Of a DNA stretch of 53,643 nucleotides, positions 44,504-53,643 are shown piece after piece (the first letter of the stretch is position 1; every line of letters begins with the position of its first letter). Origin of the DNA: a virus. A model generated the notes under the pieces. The model was not told where the DNA came from and did not search any database. It saw nothing but the letters and a program-made list of their open reading frames with translations. The stretch is from positions 1-53,643 of the IMG/VR virus record IMGVR_UViG_3300049477_000020; one strand, 5' to 3'. The position numbers were made by a program, and so were the translations under genes.

Positions 44504-44829
44504 TAGAAGGCGACCCCATGGATCGAGACGGTGATGTTGGTTCCTGAGTCTGAGATGCCTGCCACAAAGTCGTTCAGGTTCATCACCAGCATGACATCTA
44601 GGGTGATGATCGAGTTCCCAGGAACAGACAGGTCAGGGACGATCATGTTGTTGTTGGCAGCCGATCCTCCTGATGGGACCAGGTACAAGGTAATGCCCGA
44701 TGCTGTAGCCCCCGTGTTCGTCAGCATGATCTGCTTCAGGATGGCCCGCAAGCCCGTGGAAGTGAAGAGGGTCGTCGTTGATGTCGTTGGCATCGCATGG
44801 TAGAAGCGCGTGGGGGTGTAGATGCTCAC
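44503..44829 (-). CDS. Small beta-type virion protein following the giant fibre
   Basis: A 108-residue beta-sandwich-like protein (GTG start). The stretch ILKQIMLTNTGATASGITLY parallels IMRHIHITNSNASAITFRLQ in the 123-residue protein on the other side of the giant fibre gene. Probably a related cap or structural protein. Confidence 0.55.
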   Translation of the reverse strand: MSIYTPTRFYHAMPTTSTTTLFTSTGLRAILKQIMLTNTGATASGITLYLVPSGGSAANNNMIVPDLSVPGNSIITLDVMLVMNLNDFVAGISDSGTNITVSIHGVAF

Positions 44830-44845
44830 TTCAAGATCCTCCTCA

Positions 44846-51688
<6,843 letters not shown>

Positions 51689-51721
51689 GGGTGTGTCACC
51701 TCCCGCCGTTGTTGGTCTCTA

Positions 51722-51754
51722 CCCCTTCGTGGGGCCGGGGAGGGTAGGGACAGG
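51722..51754 (-). promoter_or_regulatory. Repeated intergenic element, copy B
   Basis: CCTGTC-N20-GAAGGGG with GCCCCACGAAGGGG hairpin, 33 nt before the giant fibre start and just downstream of a strong terminator. Confidence 0.75.
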
Positions 51755-51767
51755 AGCAAGACTAAAG

Positions 51768-51802
51768 CCGTGGTCTCCGGTGGGTTGCACCAGAGACCAC
51801 GG
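51768..51802 (-). terminator. Rho-independent terminator before the giant fibre gene
   Basis: A 15-bp stem with one G-U pair (CCGTGGTCTC... / ...GAGACCACGG, 5-nt loop), followed on the minus strand by CTTTAGTCTT. Any transcription of the giant fibre gene from upstream must pass this, so a promoter is expected between it and the gene. Confidence 0.8.
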
Positions 51803-51842
51803 CCCAGGCTACCTGCTAAGACTGTGCTACGCCGGAGAGCGG

Positions 51843-52214
51843 TTACTGCATCCCGAGTTCGCCCCAGGCCATGATGTTGACCAGGGTCGTTGACGCGGCG
51901 CCGGTAAGGAACGTCGTGCCACCGAGGAGGCGGATGCCGCCGTACCACTCGAAGGTGGACTTGGCAGCAACGCTCTGGTCGAAGAAGATTTCAGTGCCAG
52001 CCGCAGCCGCACCAGTCGCACCGACCTGGAGGCGGAAGGTGATCGCAGAGGCGTTCGAGTTGGTGATGTGGATGTGACGCATGATCGCGTAGGGCGTGGC
52101 GGCAGCAAGGCCGACGTTGCCGGTGATCGTGCCAGGAGAATAGACGTTGGTCGTGTAGGTCGGCGTCCCGTTCAGGGCCGCGTTGACCAGAAGGGCCAGG
52201 GAGTTGGAAGCCAT
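51843..52214 (-). CDS. Small virion protein upstream of the giant fibre
   Basis: A 123-residue beta-rich protein: MASNSLALLVNAALNGTPTY, IMRHIHITNSNASAITFRLQ, FDQSVAAKSTFEWYGGIRLL. A common phage structural type of unknown location; resembles the 108-residue protein after the fibre. Preceded by repeated element copy A and followed by a strong terminator. Confidence 0.6.
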   Translation of the reverse strand: MASNSLALLVNAALNGTPTYTTNVYSPGTITGNVGLAAATPYAIMRHIHITNSNASAITFRLQVGATGAAAAGTEIFFDQSVAAKSTFEWYGGIRLLGGTTFLTGAASTTLVNIMAWGELGMQ

Positions 52215-52250
52215 CAGTCACTTCGCTTTCGGGTAGAGAGGGCGCCGTCA

Positions 52251-52283
52251 CCCCTTCGTGGGACTCAGCCCATGCCCGACAGG
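52251..52283 (-). promoter_or_regulatory. Repeated intergenic element, copy A
   Basis: CCTGTC-N20-GAAGGGG with GTCCCACGAAGGGG hairpin (one G-U pair), 36 nt before the 123-residue gene start. Confidence 0.75.
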
Positions 52284-52284
52284 A

Positions 52285-52785
52285 CTACTTGATGCCCCAT
52301 AGGGTGGGCAGGAGGTCCTTCAGGCGCTTGCCCGTGGTCCCAGCCGTCCCGTGATCGTTCAGGGGCTCGTCCCAGACGGCGTCAGCGATCTCAGCCGGGG
52401 TGGCGGCGACCCCTCCGTCCAGGACGATCAGACCGGCTGAGTTCTGGGCGATGATCTGGACCTGGTTCTGGACCAGGACCCCATTCTCCACGTCGAAGAT
52501 GTTGTTGTTCGAGCCCGCCAGCCGGACGGTGTAAGCCCCGTCCTCGAACTCGACGGAGTACCCGTTGATGATCTCGATCACTCGGGCGAAGGTGGTACCC
52601 GCCACCGTGACCTCGGTGTTGTGGCGATGAGTGTCGAGGAAGGGGATCCCCTCGTCGTCCTCGATGTCCTTCAGTTGCAGCCTGAACCAGTCCGTGTCCA
52701 ACTCATAGAGCGTGCCAGAAACCAAGGTCAGGTCGGCCTGCGGCACGAAGATGACCTTGGTGTTCCAGTTCACGGAGATGGCCAT
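52285..52785 (-). CDS. Phage virion structural protein
   Basis: A 166-residue protein (MAISVNWNTKVIFVPQADLT; LYELDTDWFRLQLKDIEDDE; VIEIINGYSVEFEDGAYTVR). This is a recognisable conserved minor structural protein of many tailed phages. The C-terminal helix carries a typical ending (AEIADAVWDEPLNDHG). Role in the virion not defined. Confidence 0.7.
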   Translation of the reverse strand: MAISVNWNTKVIFVPQADLTLVSGTLYELDTDWFRLQLKDIEDDEGIPFLDTHRHNTEVTVAGTTFARVIEIINGYSVEFEDGAYTVRLAGSNNNIFDVENGVLVQNQVQIIAQNSAGLIVLDGGVAATPAEIADAVWDEPLNDHGTAGTTGKRLKDLLPTLWGIK

Positions 52786-52788
52786 GGG

Positions 52789-53037
52789 CTACTCGGTCGT
52801 CGGACCCGAGCCCCGGTCCACCATCTGGGTGGCAAAGAGGTTCTGGAGTTGAGCGATCTTCTGGTCCTGCATGGTCACTCTGTTCTCCAGCCTGGTGAAC
52901 CGCTCCTCTGTGTCAGCACGCAGACGCTTGATCTCCTGAGCCAGGGCAACAGCGTTCATGTGCTGAGCCGAGCCCTCGCGGACGAGGCCTTCGCCGATCT
53001 TGACGGCGCGGGCTGGTTCAACTTCTTCGGTGGACAT
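52789..53037 (-). CDS. Small coiled-coil protein
   Basis: An 82-residue protein with a central heptad pattern (IKRLRADTEERFTRLENRVT, MQDQKIAQLQNLF), so it is probably an oligomeric linker or trimeriser in the fibre module. AGGAGAGAG precedes the ATG. No family recognised. Confidence 0.6.
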   Translation of the reverse strand: MSTEEVEPARAVKIGEGLVREGSAQHMNAVALAQEIKRLRADTEERFTRLENRVTMQDQKIAQLQNLFATQMVDRGSGPTTE

Positions 53038-53044
53038 CTCTCTC

Positions 53045-53643
53045 CTATGCGTCGGGGATCATCTGAATCGTAGCGGAGAACCCCGCAACGGAGTCGATGG
53101 TTCCGGTGATCGGCGCGGACTTGTAGTACGTCGATGCAGACCCCTTGCGCGCTCTACCTGTGATGGGTTGGTCAGACGGCCAGGAGCGTGTGTCCGAGGC
53201 ATCTCCCGATCCGTCCACAGCAGCGTCGATGACCACGAGCGAGGCCTTGATGGTCCCGACTGCGGGGGAGGCCGGAGAGGACCCCATCGTGTAGGTGTAA
53301 GCGTTGGCGCCCGTCACGGTGATGGTCTTGACCCCGTTGTACGCAGCCAAAGTCGCGCCCTTGATGAGGACCTTGTCACCAGTGGACAGTCCGTGAGCGG
53401 TGTGGCTGACTGTGGCTGTGGTGGCCGCTGCGGTGATCGTCACCGTCACGTCTCCCGGCTTGCCTCCACCGGCAGCGCAGTAGACCAGCACCCGAGCGCT
53501 GGTGATGGCCGCTCCAGTGTTCACGTCCTGGACGTGGATGGCTGTGGTGACCGGGTCGGTGACGACGGTGTAGGTGTCTCCCGAGCGGGTCTTCTTGACG
53601 CTGACTGTCCCCGAGCACCCGACGGCGTTGATCGTCCAGGCTC
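53045..53643 (-). CDS. Beta-rich virion protein with phage-type adhesive repeat domain (partial, 5' end outside window)
   Basis: Reading is open to the right edge, so the gene is cut (about 199 codons visible); a GTG at 53524 lies inside it and is not taken as the start. Upstream residues read AWTINAVGCSGTVSVKKTRS. The stretch TATVSHTAHGLSTGDKVLIK, then YNGVKTITVTGANAYTYTM, is a widespread phage virion domain resembling the FCCH-type beta domain. Likely a minor tail, capsid-decoration or fibre-linked protein. Confidence 0.65.
   Translation of the reverse strand, partial: AWTINAVGCSGTVSVKKTRSGDTYTVVTDPVTTAIHVQDVNTGAAITSARVLVYCAAGGGKPGDVTVTITAAATTATVSHTAHGLSTGDKVLIKGATLAAYNGVKTITVTGANAYTYTMGSSPASPAVGTIKASLVVIDAAVDGSGDASDTRSWPSDQPITGRARKGSASTYYKSAPITGTIDSVAGFSATIQMIPDA

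Overview
The window is a stretch of a large, high-GC, contractile-tailed (myovirus-type) bacteriophage. The host is probably an actinobacterium: a resuscitation-promoting-factor (Rpf) type lysin, which is an actinobacterial hallmark, starts at the left edge; ThyX is present; start codons are often GTG or TTG. No integrase, portal, terminase, capsid or DNA polymerase gene lies in this window. All recognised genes run on the minus strand except one tiny candidate gene at about 9.96 kb, so the reading order is from high to low coordinates.

Right part (53.6-37.1 kb): virion decoration and host-recognition genes. They include a 2280-residue collagen-like fibre, a second 642-residue collagen-like fibre, three tandem glycine-rich adhesin paralogues, several small beta-type virion proteins and a glycosyltransferase. 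Middle (37.1-12.1 kb): neck and tail. The order is connector and neck proteins interleaved with four small ParB-like proteins that all begin MSLLWK, then sheath, tube, a tail-assembly chaperone pair joined by a -1 frameshift on GGGAAAT, tape measure, a tube/hub adaptor, a hub carrying two peptidoglycan-hydrolase domains, a spike-like protein, gp25, baseplate J, and further baseplate and fibre proteins, one with YadA-type head repeats. Left part (12.1-0 kb): DNA metabolism and lysis. It holds a SNF2-type helicase, a helix-turn-helix/phosphoesterase protein, a DinG/XPD-like helicase with four cysteines for an Fe-S cluster, a three-helix membrane protein, a MerR-like protein, ThyX, a second phosphoesterase, a FEN-type 5' nuclease and the Rpf-like lysin.

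Genes are packed tightly, and ATGA, GTGA, TAATG and TAGTG stop/start overlaps indicate extensive translational coupling. Three features stand out. A seven-copy intergenic element has fixed geometry on the minus strand, CCTGTC-N20-GAAGGGG, with a GCCCC/GGGG hairpin in its right half; each copy lies 13-36 nt upstream of the start of a virion gene. The four MSLLWK proteins share a near-identical 18-nt gene start. A compact plus-strand unit near 9.86-10.1 kb has a promoter-like sequence, a 16-bp perfect hairpin, a 27-codon ORF and a strong terminator hairpin, in an otherwise minus-strand region.

Functions are assigned by reading motifs and gene order by eye; no database search was run.
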